Positions 27,959 to 37,235 are shown, counted from the stretch's first letter. The stretch is 64,000 nt of DNA from Kitasatospora cheerisanensis KCTC 2395 (GCF_000696185.1 NZ_KK853997.1:814174-878173), one strand, 5' to 3'. The notes: generated from the sequence alone by a model not told the origin. Translations and numbers: made by a program.

Positions 27959-28247
27959 TCGGGTTCCTCCGGTTCGCCGAAGAGAGGGGCAGGACAGGCG
28001 CCTTCGCCCCGGCCGGACCGCCACTGGGCGTGCATCTGCTGCCGGGCCGGGTGTCGAGCCAGCACAGCAGCCCCGGGCGGGCCCGCACAGGCTCCCGGGC
28101 CGGGCGGTGAACATCGGTGGACAACGGGGCGGGCGGAGCCGGTCGTGTCACCCCGTGCGCCTCGGTTGCGCCGTTGACGTGGACGGACATCGCCGAACAA
28201 TGAGACATGCCGTCCGCCCGGGCGGGCAGCGGCGAGGGGAGAGGCGC

Positions 28248-29168
28248 GTGTCACGCAGGCAACACCCGCTCGAGGGCGAGGGCGCCGTGGTCCGGTTCGC
28301 CGAACGCCTGCGGTCCACCCGGGAGACGGCCGGACTGACGCTGCGTCAACTGTCCAGACGTTCGGGCTTCTCCCCCAGCACGCTGTCGATCGCCGAGGCC
28401 GGGAAGAAGCTGCCGTCCTGGGACGTGACGGCGGCGTTCGTCGCGGGCTGCGGCGTGACGGACACCGGCCGCTGGCGCGGACTCTGGGAGTCGGCCCAGG
28501 ACGGCGGTCCCGCACCGGAGCAGTCCGCCCAGGACCGCCAGCCGGAAAACGCTTTCCCGCCGCCTGCTCCCCCGGACTTCGACGCCCCGGCCCTCCCCGC
28601 GCGGCGCGGCCTCCTCCGCCGGGGGTGGCCGTTCGCCCTGACCGCCGCGGCCTCCTCGGCGCTGACCGTCGCGGCGATGCTCGCCTTCACTCCGCCCGGC
28701 ACGCCCGCCCCTCGCACCGCGGCCTCGGCCCCGTTGACCTACCCGCCCGGGGACGACCCGGTCCCGACCTCCAAGTGCGACGGCCAAGTGGCCGGCTTCG
28801 GCTGCCACCGGAAGGAGCCCGGCGCCGCCGGCTGCTGGATGATCCCGGGCGCCGTGGTCCGCGCCACCTCACCGCTCGCCTTCGAGGGCCGGCAGGTCGC
28901 CGTCCTGGAGAACTGGTACTCCCCCACCTGCGGCACCCACTGGGCCCAGATCCGGATGCCGGCCGGCTGGGAGGCCCGCGTCGAGATGTCCACCCAGACC
29001 GCCCGCGACTGCGAACCGATGGACTGTCAGACCCTCAACCACGCGATGACACCGCCCCTGTGGACGAACATGCTCTTCGCCGTCAACCAGCCGACCGTGG
29101 CGCTCGCCTACGTCAAGCTCCCGACGGGCGAGGTGAAGAAGCTCGAAGCCTCCACCGCCGGTCCTTGA
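28248..29168 (+). CDS. Membrane-anchored XRE regulator with DUF2690 domain
   Basis: 306 residues from GTG at 28248 (RBS GGGGAGAGG). An XRE-type HTH at about residues 14-75 (RETAGLTLRQLSRRSGFSPS) is followed by a Pro-rich linker, one membrane segment (about 125-145, PFALTAAASSALTVAAMLAF) and an outside Cys-rich domain of the DUF2690 kind (CDGQVAGFGC, CWMIPGAVV, WYSPTCGTHWAQIR, ARDCEPMDC). The layout of cytoplasmic DNA-binding domain, single TM and external sensor domain suggests a one-component transmembrane signal sensor. It ends six bases before the convergent hydroxylase gene. Confidence 0.85.
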   Translation: MSRRQHPLEGEGAVVRFAERLRSTRETAGLTLRQLSRRSGFSPSTLSIAEAGKKLPSWDVTAAFVAGCGVTDTGRWRGLWESAQDGGPAPEQSAQDRQPENAFPPPAPPDFDAPALPARRGLLRRGWPFALTAAASSALTVAAMLAFTPPGTPAPRTAASAPLTYPPGDDPVPTSKCDGQVAGFGCHRKEPGAAGCWMIPGAVVRATSPLAFEGRQVAVLENWYSPTCGTHWAQIRMPAGWEARVEMSTQTARDCEPMDCQTLNHAMTPPLWTNMLFAVNQPTVALAYVKLPTGEVKKLEASTAGP

Positions 29169-29174
29169 CCACCT

Positions 29175-30043
29175 TCAGCGTGAGGCGGCTGCCGGGCGGC
29201 CGTGGCGCGGGGCGCTGTCCTCGTCGAGGGTGGTCAGGAAGTCGTGCAGGGTGTCGGCGACTTCGTGCAGGCAGCGGGCGCTGAACAGGACGGGCTGGTA
29301 GCCGGTGATGTCGTACGGGGTGGTGAGCATCGCGGCGATGCCGAGGGGCGGATCGCGGGGCGGGCGAGGCGGCTGATCTCGCCGCAGGAGGAGAGCAGGG
29401 CGGCGCCGAAGGCCTTGGGAACGCCGTCCTCCTCCAGGACGCCGTACTCGAGGGCGAACCAGTAGACGTCGCTGATCATCTGGAGGACGTCCGGATCGTC
29501 GATGCGGCGGGCCGCCTCGCCGATCAGGCGGTAGATCTCGGCGAAGGCCGGGCTGGACAGGTGGATGCCGTGGCCGAAGACGTCGTGGACGACGTCGGGT
29601 TCGGGGGTGAACAGCGGGACGGCGGGGTGGCGGACGAACTGCACGGCGTGGAAGTAGCCGTCGGCCATCGAGCCGAGGAAGCGCTTGTTGGCGACCACGC
29701 CGCCGGCGAGGGTGAACTCGAAGCCGGTCATGCGGCGCAACTCCGCTCCGACTTCGGCGTGCTGCGGAATGTGATCGGCCGGGATGGGCGCCTGCTCGCG
29801 GGCGTCCAGGACGGCCCGGCAGGCGTGCACCCCCTGCGCGGCCCACAGGGCGCGGTGGACGATCCGCCAGGTCCGCTGCTCGCCCGGGCTGTACTCGACG
29901 GCGGGGGCGGGATCGCCGACCCGGTGGCCGTCGGCCCGCGCGGCGATGGCCCGGCGTCGGTGCACGTAGGACGGATCGCTGAGGCCGGGATGCTCGACGG
30001 CCGCACCCAGCCGGCCCCCGGCCGTCACGGGCGTGCGCGCCAC
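29175..30043 (-). CDS. Aromatic amino acid hydroxylase (phenylalanine 4-monooxygenase-like), single-base frameshift
   Basis: GTG at 30043; about 289 residues when restored. Non-heme iron ligands are in PEPDVVHDVFGHGIHL (two His) and FALEYGV (Glu). The N-terminal frame breaks after LARPAIRP, and the conserved C-terminal part PLGIAAMLTTPYDITGYQP continues in the other frame. Adding one C to the CCCC run near 29345 repairs it. The family hydroxylates phenylalanine (or tryptophan/tyrosine) with a pterin cofactor and oxygen. It lies convergent with the XRE gene and shares no operon with catabolic genes. An alternative GTG is at 30055. Confidence 0.85.
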
Positions 30044-30163
30044 TGTTCCGCCCACGACGTTCTTCTGCCCCGCCCGCGCGCACTCACACCCCCGCCGCGC
30101 CGGACACTGCCCGCCCCGGCCCGCCCCGCCCTCGGGCCCCCGCAACCCCGGCCCGCCCTGCCC

Positions 30164-30757
30164 TCAGGCCAGCCCGGACGCCCGCTGGACGGCCTTCGCC
30201 GCGAACTCGTGCATGTCCGCCGCGCTGAACGGGCTCAGCTTGGTCACGCTGAGGTACACGACGAGCCGTCCGCGCCGGATGTAGAGCGTGTTCCAGTGGG
30301 TCTTGGCGTTCTGCTCCGTGAAGTAGTGCACCTCGTCGCCGAGGTCGCGGAACAGGGTGGCGTCCTGCTCCGGCGGGGTGCCGATCAGCTTGTTGAGTTC
30401 GCCGACCAGCTCGGGGAGGCGGGTGCTCGCCTCCGCGGCGTTCTCCTCGCGCTCCAGCAGCTCGTCGAGCGTCTCCAGGCCGCCGCCCGTCCCCCGGAAG
30501 CTGGCGGTGTGGATCTTGGCGTCGTTGTCACAGCGGGTGGGCGTCGGCCAGTCCTTGTACCCGGCGGGAAGGTCCTGCGCGGTGACGAGCGCGTCGCAGA
30601 TCGCCTCCGCGCCACCCGCCGCAGCGCTCGCCGTCCCGGAGTCCGAGTGCCCGGTGCCGCTCCCCGACGTGCACCCCGATCCGAGCAGCAGCACGGCTCC
30701 GGCCGTCGCGGCCGCCACTCCCAGCCGCCGGCTTCGCCGAATTCTCCGGTCTTTCAT
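30164..30757 (-). CDS. Lipoprotein of unknown function
   Basis: 197 residues, RBS GGGGGG before ATG. Lipoprotein signal ends at LGSGC (Cys29), so it is membrane-tethered outside. A Ser/Gly/Thr-rich spacer is followed by a globular domain with one conserved-looking Cys pair (AICDALV, TRCDNDAK), a coiled stretch (ELLEREENAAEASTRLPELV) and LYIRRGRLVVYLSVT near the end. Similar lipoproteins are common in Streptomyces without known role. It is monocistronic and divergent from the MerR operon. Confidence 0.75.
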   Translation of the reverse strand: MKDRRIRRSRRLGVAAATAGAVLLLGSGCTSGSGTGHSDSGTASAAAGGAEAICDALVTAQDLPAGYKDWPTPTRCDNDAKIHTASFRGTGGGLETLDELLEREENAAEASTRLPELVGELNKLIGTPPEQDATLFRDLGDEVHYFTEQNAKTHWNTLYIRRGRLVVYLSVTKLSPFSAADMHEFAAKAVQRASGLA

Positions 30758-30837
30758 GAGCCCCCCAGGAAAAGTCCGCTGATTCGGTCGCGGAGCATAA
30801 CAGCCGCGTTCACCGGCCCCGTCACGGGAGGCCGGAG

Positions 30838-30868
30838 TTGACCCTCTCCTGGCGTCAGGGTTCAGCAT
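30838..30868 (+). promoter_or_regulatory. MerR-type promoter and operator
   Basis: TTGACC (-35, 30838) and CAGCAT (-10, 30863) are separated by 19 bp, the overlong spacer typical of MerR-controlled promoters. The spacer region carries the dyad ACCCT-N11-AGGGT (30841-30861). This is the expected autoregulated promoter of the MerR/glycosyltransferase operon. Confidence 0.65.
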
Positions 30869-30895
30869 GGTGCGCGTTCGAAGGGAGATCGGGTA

Positions 30896-31687
30896 ATGGC
30901 TGGGCAGGGTGCGAGCTATTCGGTCGGGCAGGTGGCGGGGTTCGCCGGGGTGACGGTGCGGACGTTGCACTACTACGACCGGGAGGGGTTGCTGTCGCCG
31001 AGCGAGCGGACTGCGGCGGGGTACCGGCTGTACAACGACCGGGACTTGGCGCGGCTGCAACAGATCCTGTTCTACCGGGAGTTGGAGTTTCCGGTGGAGG
31101 AGATCCGGAGCATCCTCGACGATCCGCAGGCGAACGCGGTCGCGTACCTGAAGGAGCGTCACCGGCAGCTCAACGAGCAGATCACCAAGCTGCAGAAGCT
31201 GGTGGAGGTCGCCGAGCAGGCCATCGAGGTGGAGCGGACGGGGGTGCGGCTCTCGCCGGAGGAGCGGTTCGACATCTTCGGCGAGGTCCGCTTCGACCTC
31301 AGCTACGCGACGGACGCGCAAGTGAAGTGGGCGGACAGTGCGCGGCAGCGCGAGTCGATGGCGCGGGCGGCCCGGCACAGCAAGGCGGACTGGCGCCAGC
31401 TGATGTCCGAACTCGCCCAGTGGCGCGCCGAGTTGATCGTCGCCTTCGAGGACGGTCAGCCGGCCGACGGGGAGCGGGCGATGGACCTCGCGGAGCAGCA
31501 CCGGGCGCATGTGGAGCGCTGGTTCACACCGTGTCCGGCGGAGTCGCACCGGCTGATCGCGGCGGACTACCTGAGCGATCCGCGGGCGTTCGCGATGCTC
31601 GTGCCGCCGTCCGAGCAACTGCCCGGCCTGGCCCGGTTCCTGCACGCCGCGATCGACGCCAACGCCGGTCGCCTGATGGAGGGTTGA
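30896..31687 (+). CDS. MerR family regulator with TipAS antibiotic-recognition-like domain
   Basis: 263 residues. MerR HTH at the N-terminus (YSVGQVAGFAGVTVRTLHYYD, YRLYNDRDLARLQQI), a dimerisation coiled coil (LNEQITKLQKLVEVAEQAIE) and a C-terminal helical TipAS-like domain (RFTPCPAESHRLIAADYLSD region) as in TipA, which binds thiopeptides and other drugs. Eight bases separate it from the glycosyltransferase start, so they form one operon. It should activate the operon from its 19-bp-spaced promoter when a drug-like ligand binds. The exact ligand is unknown. Confidence 0.9.
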   Translation: MAGQGASYSVGQVAGFAGVTVRTLHYYDREGLLSPSERTAAGYRLYNDRDLARLQQILFYRELEFPVEEIRSILDDPQANAVAYLKERHRQLNEQITKLQKLVEVAEQAIEVERTGVRLSPEERFDIFGEVRFDLSYATDAQVKWADSARQRESMARAARHSKADWRQLMSELAQWRAELIVAFEDGQPADGERAMDLAEQHRAHVERWFTPCPAESHRLIAADYLSDPRAFAMLVPPSEQLPGLARFLHAAIDANAGRLMEG

Positions 31688-31695
31688 CGAGGAAG

Positions 31696-32916
31696 ATGCG
31701 CATTCTGATCACGGCGGCGGGCTCGCACGGAGATGTCGCGCCGTACACGGGGCTGGGCGTCCGGCTGGCCGAGGCGGGCCACCAGGTGGCGTTGGCGACG
31801 CACCGGAGCCACGCCGAGCTGGTGGGGCGGTGCGGGCTGGAGTTCCGGCCGCTGCCGGGGGATCCGCAGGCGGGCGGGGAGCCGGTGCGGGGGAAGGGCG
31901 CGATGCTGCGGCGGGCGAAGCAGTTCGTCGGGGAGCTGGGGCGGGGCATCGCCGAGGTGGCGGAGCCGGGGGCGGACGTGCTGCTGCTGTCGACCTCGAC
32001 GGCCCCGCTGGGGTGGCACGTGGCGGAGGCGACGGGCACGGCCAGCGCGGGGGTGTACCTCCAACCGGTGGAGCCGACCGGGGAGTTCGGGCCGGTGGTC
32101 GGGGGTGCGAGGTCGCTCGGCCGGTGGGGGAACCGGATGGCCGGGCGGGCCGCGCTGGGCGTGGTGGACCGCCTGCACCGGGACGCCGTCGCGGAGTTGC
32201 GGGCCCGGCTCGGCCTGCCGCCGCTGTCCGGGTCGGCGATGCGCCGCAGGCTGGCGCGCGAACAGTGGCCGGTGCTGCACGGGTTCAGCTCCGCGCTGGT
32301 GCGGCGTCCGGCGGACTGGCGGCCCGGGCTGGAGGTGGTGGGCAACTGGTGGCCGGCCGGGCAGGGCGAACTCCCGGACGAGGTCGAGGAGTTCCTCGCG
32401 GCCGGCCCGGCGCCGGTGTTCATCGGCTTCGGCAGCATGGGCTCGGGCCAGGGCGAGCGGCTGAGCCGGCTTTCGGCGGAGGCGCTGCGCGCGGCGGGCC
32501 GCCGGGGTGTGGTGCAGGCCGGCTGGGCGGGGCTGTCGGTCGACTCGGCGGACGTCCTGACGGTCGGTCGGCTCGACCACGCGGCGCTGTTCCCACGGAT
32601 GGCGGCCGTCGTCCACCACGCGGGGGCGGGCACGGCCGCGGCGGCGCTGCGGGCCGGCGTGCCGTCGGTGCCCGTCCCGGTGACGGCGGATCAGCCGTTC
32701 TGGGCCCGCCGGCTGACGGCCGTCGGGGCCGCGGTGGCGCCGGTCCCGTTCGCCGAGCTGACGGCGGAGCGCCTGGCCGCGGCGATCCGCTCGGCGGTCG
32801 ACGGCCCGTCGCTCCGCCATTCCGCGGCAGCGGCGGCGGCCCGGATGGCGAAGGAGGACGGCGCGGGCCGGGTCGCGGAGCTGCTCGCCGCACTGCCCCG
32901 CCAGGCCGCCGCCTGA
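31696..32916 (+). CDS. GT1-family glycosyltransferase (sterol/macrolide type)
   Basis: 406 residues, RBS GAGGAAG. N-terminal MRILITAAGSHGDVAPYTGL is the GT-B signature of sterol glucosyltransferases and antibiotic-tailoring enzymes. The C-terminal sugar-nucleotide motif includes VVHHAGAGTAAAALRAGVPS and VPVTADQPFWARRL. It would transfer a sugar from UDP- or TDP-sugar to a lipophilic acceptor. Coupling with a TipA-like regulator suggests drug-induced glycosylation of an antibiotic, as in macrolide glycosyltransferases; endogenous lipid glycosylation is the alternative. Confidence 0.9.
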   Translation: MRILITAAGSHGDVAPYTGLGVRLAEAGHQVALATHRSHAELVGRCGLEFRPLPGDPQAGGEPVRGKGAMLRRAKQFVGELGRGIAEVAEPGADVLLLSTSTAPLGWHVAEATGTASAGVYLQPVEPTGEFGPVVGGARSLGRWGNRMAGRAALGVVDRLHRDAVAELRARLGLPPLSGSAMRRRLAREQWPVLHGFSSALVRRPADWRPGLEVVGNWWPAGQGELPDEVEEFLAAGPAPVFIGFGSMGSGQGERLSRLSAEALRAAGRRGVVQAGWAGLSVDSADVLTVGRLDHAALFPRMAAVVHHAGAGTAAAALRAGVPSVPVPVTADQPFWARRLTAVGAAVAPVPFAELTAERLAAAIRSAVDGPSLRHSAAAAAARMAKEDGAGRVAELLAALPRQAAA

Positions 32917-32966
32917 ACCACGACCGAACGCCCACCGCCCACCGCCCGTCGCTGACCGCCCGTCGC

Positions 32967-34234
32967 TCAGAGCACGCCCACCAGCACGATCACCATCGCG
33001 GGCAGGACGACGAACACCGTCCCGAGGTAGCCGGCCAGGACCCAGCGGCGTTCGGAGGCGACCCGGGCGAGGTTCTCGGCGCAGAACAGCGGCACGGGGC
33101 GCAGCAGCGGGATCACGTAGATCGCGACGATCGAGAACAGGTTGTAGATCAGGTGCACGAAGGCGGCCTGGAGGCCGATCCTCGCGTCCGGTCCGACGCC
33201 CGCGAACGCCGCGAAGACGACCGTGAACGTGGTGCCGAGGTTGGAGCCGACCACGACGGGATACACCTGGGCCGGCGTCAGGATGCCCGCGCCGGCGAAC
33301 GGGACCAGGACGGAGGTGGTGATGGTGGAGGACTGGGTGACGACGGTGACGCCCATGCCGGACGCCATGGCGAGGTAGACGTTCCGGCCGACGGCCTTGA
33401 TCAGCACGTCGCGGGCCCTGCCGACCATCAGCAGTTTGAGCAGCTTGCCCAGGTAGCGGACGGCGACCAGGATCAGCGCGGCGCCGATCACGATGGTGGA
33501 CAGCGGGCCGAGGGTGCCGGCGACGTGCGAGGTCGCGTGGACGACCGCCTGCTCGACCGGCCGGGTGGCGGACCGGACGATGTTGAAGTGGGCGGGGTCG
33601 GGCAGCCAGTCGGTGCCGTAGAGCGCGTCGGTCAGGGCGTGGCTGATGTGTTGCAGGGGGTGCCAGATCAGTTCGACCGGGAAGAAGATCAGCAGCGCGA
33701 GCCAGTTGTAGAAGTCGTGGACGGTGGACGCGCCGAGTGCCCGGCGGAACTCGGTGCGGTCGCCGATGAAGGTCAGGGCGACCAGGCTCGTCGTCACGGT
33801 GGTGCCGACGTTCGCGCCCAGGATGATGGGGATCGCGCCCTCGATGGGCAGTGCGCCCGACCCGACGGCGGTGACCGCGATGGCGGTCGTCGTGGTCGAC
33901 GACTGGATCAGGACGGTGCCGAGGACGCCGACGCTCAGCCCGACCCACGGGTTGGCGGCGAACGCGAACAGGCTGTGCGCCGCGTCGCCGCCCAGGTCCG
34001 CGAAGCCGCCGCTGATGATGCTGACGGCGCAGATCAGCAGGTAGATCAGCCCGGCGACACCGGCCCAGCCGAGCGCCTTGCCCCAGGCGGGAAGCTCGAC
34101 CGCCCCGTCACCGACCGTGGAGTCCTCCGGGCGGACGGAGGCCGCCCTCGGTGAACCGCCGGACGGCGCCCGGTCGGAGGCGTCGCCCCCGGGTGGCTGC
34201 TGTCCGGCCCGCTGTCGGATGAGACGTCCTCCAT
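32967..34234 (-). CDS. Na+/phosphate cotransporter (NptA/PhoU-less type), probable frameshift near the N-terminus
   Basis: About 422 residues. Two inverted halves carry the family signatures QSSTTTTAIAVTAVGSG and QSSTITTSVLVPF, each after a G-N-x-G-T-T motif (ILGANVGTTVTTS, VVGSNLGTTFTVV). Eight or more TM segments. The natural N-terminus is probably ATG at 34234 (MEDVSSDSGPDSSHPG) in a neighbouring frame. One extra G in the G5 run near 34192 joins it to GGDASDRAPSGG in the main frame; otherwise the start is unclear. The protein imports phosphate with sodium. There is no PhoU domain. Confidence 0.85.
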
Positions 34235-34365
34235 GGACCAAGGCTAGGAGCTTCCCGGCACGATGATCGTGACGAAACGCCCAAGTCCGGCACGAGTCGG
34301 TGGACACCGCCGGCGGGTGCGGCCGGCCGGCGGCGCCAACGCGGCACCACAGCGCGGGTGTTCAC

Positions 34366-34410
34366 GGCCGCGACCCTGCCGGGGCCGCGGGCCCCGGCAG
34401 GGTCGCGGCC
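34366..34410 (-). terminator. Long perfect hairpin terminator
   Basis: 21-bp perfect arms (34366-34386 and 34390-34410) with a 3-base GCG loop, GC-rich, just past the stop codon of the 34414-34776 gene. Confidence 0.8.
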
Positions 34411-34413
34411 CGG

Positions 34414-34776
34414 TCAGGCGTCGGAGTAGCTGAGGTCGCCGACCGACCAGGCGCTGATGTCGGCGATGGCGATGCGGTACATGCCGCCGGTGTGCGGTAG
34501 GCCGAAGTCGCCCTGGAGGATCCTCGCCCGGTGCAGGTGGAGGTGGGTGGGGCGGCCGGGCGGCTCTTCGGCGGGTGGGGCGAAGAGGGCGGCGAAGGGC
34601 TTGAGGTGGTCGGAGGCCTGGAGGACGTCGGCCACGCGCTCCCACCACAGGGCGACGGGGGCGAGCCGGCCGGTGATCACGGCTCCGGGAACCACCACGG
34701 TGAGGGACATCTGGTTGCTGTGCTCGGACTCGACCATCGCGGCGATGTCGACGAGCAGCCCATCGGGGTTCGACAT
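34414..34776 (-). CDS. Small conserved cytoplasmic protein, unknown function
   Basis: 120 residues, ATG at 34776. Features: IAAMVESEHSNQMSLTVVV near the N-terminus, then a WWERVADVL helix, an acidic PAEEPPG loop, and a C-terminal beta part (MYRIAIADISAWSVGDLSYS). No family was identified. It is monocistronic with its own strong terminator. The beta-rich ends suggest a small folded domain such as those in accessory or gas-vesicle-type proteins, but this is only a resemblance. Confidence 0.7.
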   Translation of the reverse strand: MSNPDGLLVDIAAMVESEHSNQMSLTVVVPGAVITGRLAPVALWWERVADVLQASDHLKPFAALFAPPAEEPPGRPTHLHLHRARILQGDFGLPHTGGMYRIAIADISAWSVGDLSYSDA

Positions 34777-35336
34777 GGTGCCCAGCGTAGGACACGCCCC
34801 GGCGCCCGTCGGCCTTCCCGTCCAAGCCGGTCGGGCGACACGCCCTGGTTCACGCGCCCCCCGGGGCGCCTTCCCGCCCCGGACGGGCCCTCTCACCTGC
34901 GGAATCGTTGGGCCCGGGCCAGGACGCACGCCGCACCTGCCGCCGCCGAACTCTCCGAAGTCGGTTTGGGAACGGCGAGCGGGTACGCCTCGGCCGACCG
35001 CGACGGCCCGCCGGGTCACCCGCGCGCCCGGCGGGCCCGGGTTCACCGGAAAGGGGACGTTCGGGCCCCTCCCCCTCGCACCCGCCCCTCGCACCCGCCC
35101 CTCGCACCCGCCGCTCGCACCCGCCGCTCGCACCCGCCGCTCGGGACGGTGGCGGGCCACACTCAGAGGAATCTCAGAGCTTCCCCTGCTTGGCCGACCC
35201 CGTGGGGCGCGCCAGAATTGGCAACACTTCGTCAAGCCGGCCTCAGGGCCCCACCCCGGATCCGGCGGCGGCGGACTCCCTGCGACTCCCTGCGCCCGAC
35301 ATTCAACGGTCTCTCGTCCCCACGCGAGGAGTTCTC
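34777..35336. other. 560-bp intergenic region with a 13-bp tandem repeat
   Basis: No convincing gene. It holds five tandem copies of a 13-bp unit and, near its end, the DoxX ribosome-binding site GAGGAG. The rest shows only GC-rich text without a recognised motif. Confidence 0.6.
35075..35139. repeat. 13-bp tandem repeat, five copies
   Basis: Unit ctcgcacccgcc(c/g), five copies in a row with only the last base varying. It lies about 200 bp upstream of DoxX. Confidence 0.9.
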
Positions 35337-35780
35337 ATGATCGAAGACCTGTCGCAGCTCGCCGAGCGCGCACGTCCCACGGTGCTGGGCCTGGCCCGGA
35401 TCGTCGTTTCGCTGCTGTTCGCCTGCCACGGCGCGGCCACCCTGTTCGGGGTGCTGGGCGGGGCGCACGGCAAGGCCCCGCAGTTCGGCGAGTGGCCGGG
35501 CTGGTGGGCCGCACTGATCCAACTGGCCGGCGGCGTCCTGGTGTTGCTCGGGGTGGTGGTCCGCCCGGCGGCGCTGGTGTGCTCCGGTTCGATGGCGTAC
35601 GCGTACTTCAGCGTGCACCAGGAGCACGCCCTGTGGCCGATCCAGAACGGCGGCGAGCCGGCCGTGATGTTCTGCTGGGCGTTCCTGCTGATCGCCGCCG
35701 TCGGCCCGGGCGGGCTGGCCCTGGGCGGGCTGTTCCACCGGCGTTCCCGGACGCCGGGCGCGGCCCCCGCAGCCGCCTGA
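35337..35780 (+). CDS. DoxX family membrane protein
   Basis: 147 residues after GAGGAGTTCTC. Four TM segments with the DoxX pattern: LARIVVSLLFACHGAATLFG at the start, then GWWAALIQLAGGVLVLLG and GSMAYAYFSVHQEHALWPIQNGG. DoxX proteins act in membrane redox complexes with thiosulfate or superoxide handling in actinobacteria. It is followed by a terminator and then the flavohaemoglobin gene, both in the oxidative or nitrosative stress theme. Confidence 0.88.
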   Translation: MIEDLSQLAERARPTVLGLARIVVSLLFACHGAATLFGVLGGAHGKAPQFGEWPGWWAALIQLAGGVLVLLGVVVRPAALVCSGSMAYAYFSVHQEHALWPIQNGGEPAVMFCWAFLLIAAVGPGGLALGGLFHRRSRTPGAAPAAA

Positions 35781-35788
35781 CGTTCCGT

Positions 35789-35822
35789 CAGGGGTCCGCC
35801 GGCGACTGTCGGCGGGCCCCTG
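35789..35822 (+). terminator. Hairpin terminator
   Basis: CAGGGG-T-CCGCCG / CGGCGG-G-CCCCTG with one mismatched pair and an 8-base loop, right after the DoxX stop. Confidence 0.6.
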
Positions 35823-35924
35823 GTACGAGTGGCGTCCCCGCAGGTCAAGGGCCGAACGTCCCGGCCTCGGGCGGCCGAACAGTCCATGATCATCTCGGCT
35901 TCGCGGGTGGTTAGCCTGGCGTTC

Positions 35925-37235
35925 ATGGAGTTCATCAGCAGTGGCGCTCCGCGCCCGCGCACCGCCACCCCCAGCAGCCCCGTCCACACCCTCGGCGCCC
36001 AGGACGAGGACGCGTTCAGCCCCGAGTACGACCGGCTGCTCGCCCGGCACCACGCGATGCGCCTGCGCCGCAGCATCCTGGCCCCGCCGTCCCGGCCGGC
36101 GCAGGGCCCGGCGGTGGAGCTCCCGGAGCCCGGCGACCGGGACCTGATCGTCCGTCACCTCCAGCCGCTGCTGCCGTTCGACGCGCTGATCGAGGTGCTG
36201 TACGACGCGATGTTCGTCCGGCGGCCGTACCTGCGGCGGCTGTTCCCGGAGTCGATGGAGTTCCAGCGCCAGCACCTGGGGCACATGTTCCACCACCTGA
36301 TCCGCCACCTCGACCGTCCGGAGGAACTCGGCGCCAGGCTGCGGGCGTTGGGCGCGGACCACCGCAAGCTCGGGGTGTGGCCGGCGCACTACGAGGCGTT
36401 CGAGGAGGCGCTGACCACGGCGCTGCGGGTGCGCGGCGGCGCGGCGTGGAGCGGGCAGGTCGAGGCGGCCTGGACCCGGATGCTGCGCTTCGCGGTGGCG
36501 GCGATGGTCGCGGGTGCGGAGGGCGCGGCCACCGAACCGCCGTTCTGGCACGGCGAGGTGGTCGAGCACGAGCGGCGGCGCCCGGACCTGGCGGTGCTCC
36601 GGGTGCGCACCGGCGAGCCGTACCCGTACCGGGCCGGGCAGTACGCGGCACTGGAGTCGCCGCTGCTGCCGCACAGTTGGCGGCCGTACTCGGTGGCGTG
36701 CGCGCCGCGCGAGGACCGGGTGCTGGAGTTCCACGTCCGCCGCACCGGCCCGGGCGGGCTGAGCGCGGCCCTGGTGGAGGGCACCGGCGTCGGCGACCAG
36801 ATCCGGGTGGGGCCGCCGCGCGGCGAGCTGTCGCTCGACCTCGGCGGGCAGGACGTGCACCGCGATCTGCTGCTGCTGGCCGGCGGCACGGGCCTGGCGC
36901 CGATGAAGGCGCTGGTGGAGGAGTTCGCGGCGGCCCACCGGGCGCGCGGCCGGCGGGTCCGGCTGGTGGTCGCGGCACGCGGCCGGGAGGAGCTGTACGA
37001 CTGGCCCGCGCTGGTCGAACTCGCCGCCAACCGCTCCTGGCTGGAGCTGACCCCGGTGCTCGGCCCGGACCTGGAGGGCCTGGCCGCCCTGCTCCGCGGC
37101 CACCACAGCGTGCCCGGGCTGGCGCTGCTCGGCGGGCCGCCCGCGATGGTCGCCGGGGCGCGCTCGCTGCTGCTGGACGCGGGCGTGCCGGACGACCGGA
37201 TCCGCTACGACGGTTCGACGGCCGCCCCGCGGTGA
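35925..37235 (+). CDS. Flavohaemoglobin-type protein (globin + FAD/NAD reductase)
   Basis: 436 residues from ATG at 35925. A basic Ser/Thr/Pro-rich N-terminal extension of about 75 residues precedes a globin domain (about 80-225; proximal His in GADHRKLGV). The ferredoxin-reductase-like FAD domain has WRPYSVACAP (the RPYS flavin motif), and the NAD domain has LLLAGGTGLAPMKAL. This architecture oxidises NO to nitrate using NADH and oxygen. The extension is unusual. TTAGCCT ends eight bases before the ATG and could be the -10 of a near-leaderless transcript. A longer in-frame start exists upstream without an RBS. Confidence 0.88.
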   Translation: MEFISSGAPRPRTATPSSPVHTLGAQDEDAFSPEYDRLLARHHAMRLRRSILAPPSRPAQGPAVELPEPGDRDLIVRHLQPLLPFDALIEVLYDAMFVRRPYLRRLFPESMEFQRQHLGHMFHHLIRHLDRPEELGARLRALGADHRKLGVWPAHYEAFEEALTTALRVRGGAAWSGQVEAAWTRMLRFAVAAMVAGAEGAATEPPFWHGEVVEHERRRPDLAVLRVRTGEPYPYRAGQYAALESPLLPHSWRPYSVACAPREDRVLEFHVRRTGPGGLSAALVEGTGVGDQIRVGPPRGELSLDLGGQDVHRDLLLLAGGTGLAPMKALVEEFAAAHRARGRRVRLVVAARGREELYDWPALVELAANRSWLELTPVLGPDLEGLAALLRGHHSVPGLALLGGPPAMVAGARSLLLDAGVPDDRIRYDGSTAAPR

